Positions 63,347 to 64,000 of a stretch of DNA of 64,000 nucleotides are shown here, in pieces. Source of the stretch: Bradyrhizobium guangxiense (GTDB lineage Bacteria > Pseudomonadota > Alphaproteobacteria > Rhizobiales > Xanthobacteraceae); NCBI RefSeq assembly GCF_004114915.1, contig NZ_CP022219.1, forward strand, positions 5,796,501-5,860,500, read 5' to 3'. Under the pieces are notes generated by a model. That model was not told where the DNA came from. It searched no databases and saw only the letters and a list, made by a program, of their open reading frames with translations. The translations under genes and the position numbers were made by a program. Numbering within the stretch: position 1 is the first letter of the stretch; the number at the start of each line of letters is the position of its first letter.

Positions 63347-64000
63347 ATGTCCGGGTTCAAAGAGCTCAGCCGGTCCGTCAATGGCCTGACCGTTCTCGTC
63401 ACCGGCGCAGCGAGCGGCATGGGGCGCGCGACCGCGCTTCTGTTCGCCGCTGAAGGTGCCAATGTTGCCGTCACCGACTACGACGAGCAGGGTGCGCGCA
63501 CCGTGGCCGAGGACATTGCCGCGCGCGGCGGCTCCGCGAAGGCGTGGAAGCTCGACGTTGCCGATGGCGGCGAGATCAAGCGCGTTGTCGGCGAGATTGC
63601 CGCACATTTTGGCGGGCTCGACATCGTCGTCAACAATGCCGGCATCTCCGTGCGGGTCGCGCTCGACGACGAAGCCTACGAAGACGCCTGGGCCAGGGGC
63701 ATCGCGGTGATGCTGACGGCGCATCCGCGCATCATCCGCGCCGCGCTGCCGCATTTGCGCCAGTCGAAATGTCCGCGCATCGTCAACATCGCCTCGACCG
63801 AGGCGCTTTGCGCCACCGCATTGCACAGCCCCTATTCGGCGGCGAAGGGCGGTGTCGCCAGCCTCACCCGCTCGCTCGCCGTCGAGCTCGGCCGCGAGGG
63901 CATCACCGTCAACTGCATCTGCCCGGGCCCGATCCGCACCGCGATCACCGACCGCATCTCGGAAGAGCACAAGACGATCTACGCCAAGCGCCGCACCGCA
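63347..64000 (+). CDS. SDR family oxidoreductase, 3' end beyond window
   Basis: Starting at ATG 63347 (MSGFKELSRSVNGLTVLVTG), 218 codons are visible with no stop before the edge. Motifs: cofactor-binding TGAASGMGRATALLFAAEGA, adenine-region DVAD, NNAG (VVNNAGISVRV), catalytic Ser in IVNIASTEALC, YSAAK tetrad (SPYSAAKGGVASLTRSLAVE) and the PGPIRT substrate-loop start. It is a classical SDR, likely about 255-265 residues in full. Divergent from another SDR gene, so the two may act on one pathway. Confidence 0.93.
   Translation, partial: MSGFKELSRSVNGLTVLVTGAASGMGRATALLFAAEGANVAVTDYDEQGARTVAEDIAARGGSAKAWKLDVADGGEIKRVVGEIAAHFGGLDIVVNNAGISVRVALDDEAYEDAWARGIAVMLTAHPRIIRAALPHLRQSKCPRIVNIASTEALCATALHSPYSAAKGGVASLTRSLAVELGREGITVNCICPGPIRTAITDRISEEHKTIYAKRRTA

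Overview
The window is a 64 kb piece of a high-GC alphaproteobacterial chromosome. It most resembles Bradyrhizobium or a close relative in the Nitrobacteraceae. This is inferred from the protein set (RcdA/DUF1465, DUF1192, DUF4164, a cytosolic chemoreceptor pair), from zapA - 6S RNA - 5-FCL synteny, and from several families of dispersed rhizobial-type palindromic repeats. No prophage, transposase gene, CRISPR array, rRNA or tRNA was seen. Most of it reads as core chromosome interrupted by short repeats.

Layout. (1) 1-10.7 kb: the tail of a LysR gene, then a tightly packed nine-gene minus-strand operon with a divergent LysR regulator. It encodes a D-carbamoylase-like hydrolase, a polar amino-acid ABC transporter with two paralogous binding proteins, a NodB-fold (cyclic-imidase/PuuE-like) hydrolase, a hydantoin/Asp-Glu racemase-family protein, an orphan family-5 binding protein and an ATZ/TRZ-type amidohydrolase. 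I read it as a cyclic amide/ureide (hydantoin-like) uptake and catabolism system. (2) 10.8-16 kb: DUF1348 protein, YbgC thioesterase, metallophosphatase, ruvCAB and yebC. (3) 16.2-19.6 kb: two soluble chemoreceptors sharing a C-terminal sensor-like domain; one also carries a degenerate PilZ-like segment. (4) 20-24.2 kb: a three-gene molybdenum hydroxylase/cytochrome c complex. (5) 24.3-27.3 kb: a MITE-like element, a YmdB-type phosphoesterase, 5-FCL, 6S RNA, zapA and a DUF4164 gene. (6) 27.6-37.2 kb: a central-carbon cluster (tkt, gap, pgk, class II and class I aldolases, a ThiE-like protein, a Sel1 protein, an inositol monophosphatase). (7) 37.2-44.4 kb: a lone AAA ATPase among repeats, an RND efflux pair and a methyltransferase. 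(8) 44.5-52.3 kb: a MotA/OmpA-like stator-type pair, GNAT, ABC exporter, L31, RcdA, DUF1192 and a quinone oxidoreductase. (9) 52.4-58.5 kb: an EAL-type c-di-GMP protein, a second copy of the MITE-like element, a small DUF7662-like protein, a diguanylate cyclase and galU. (10) 58.7-64 kb: a lytic transglycosylase, an SGNH-fold DUF459 protein that has lost catalytic residues, a CsbD-like protein and two divergent SDR genes, the last cut by the window edge.

The most interesting items are the cyclic-amide catabolic operon with a NodB-fold enzyme in place of a classical hydantoinase, the two near-identical ~240 bp MITE-like elements with ~32 bp terminal inverted repeats, the unusual chemoreceptor architecture, the DUF459 probable pseudo-enzyme, and a candidate small RNA near 50.6 kb. 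No wholly new defence or secretion system was found. All function calls come from reading motifs; no database search was run.
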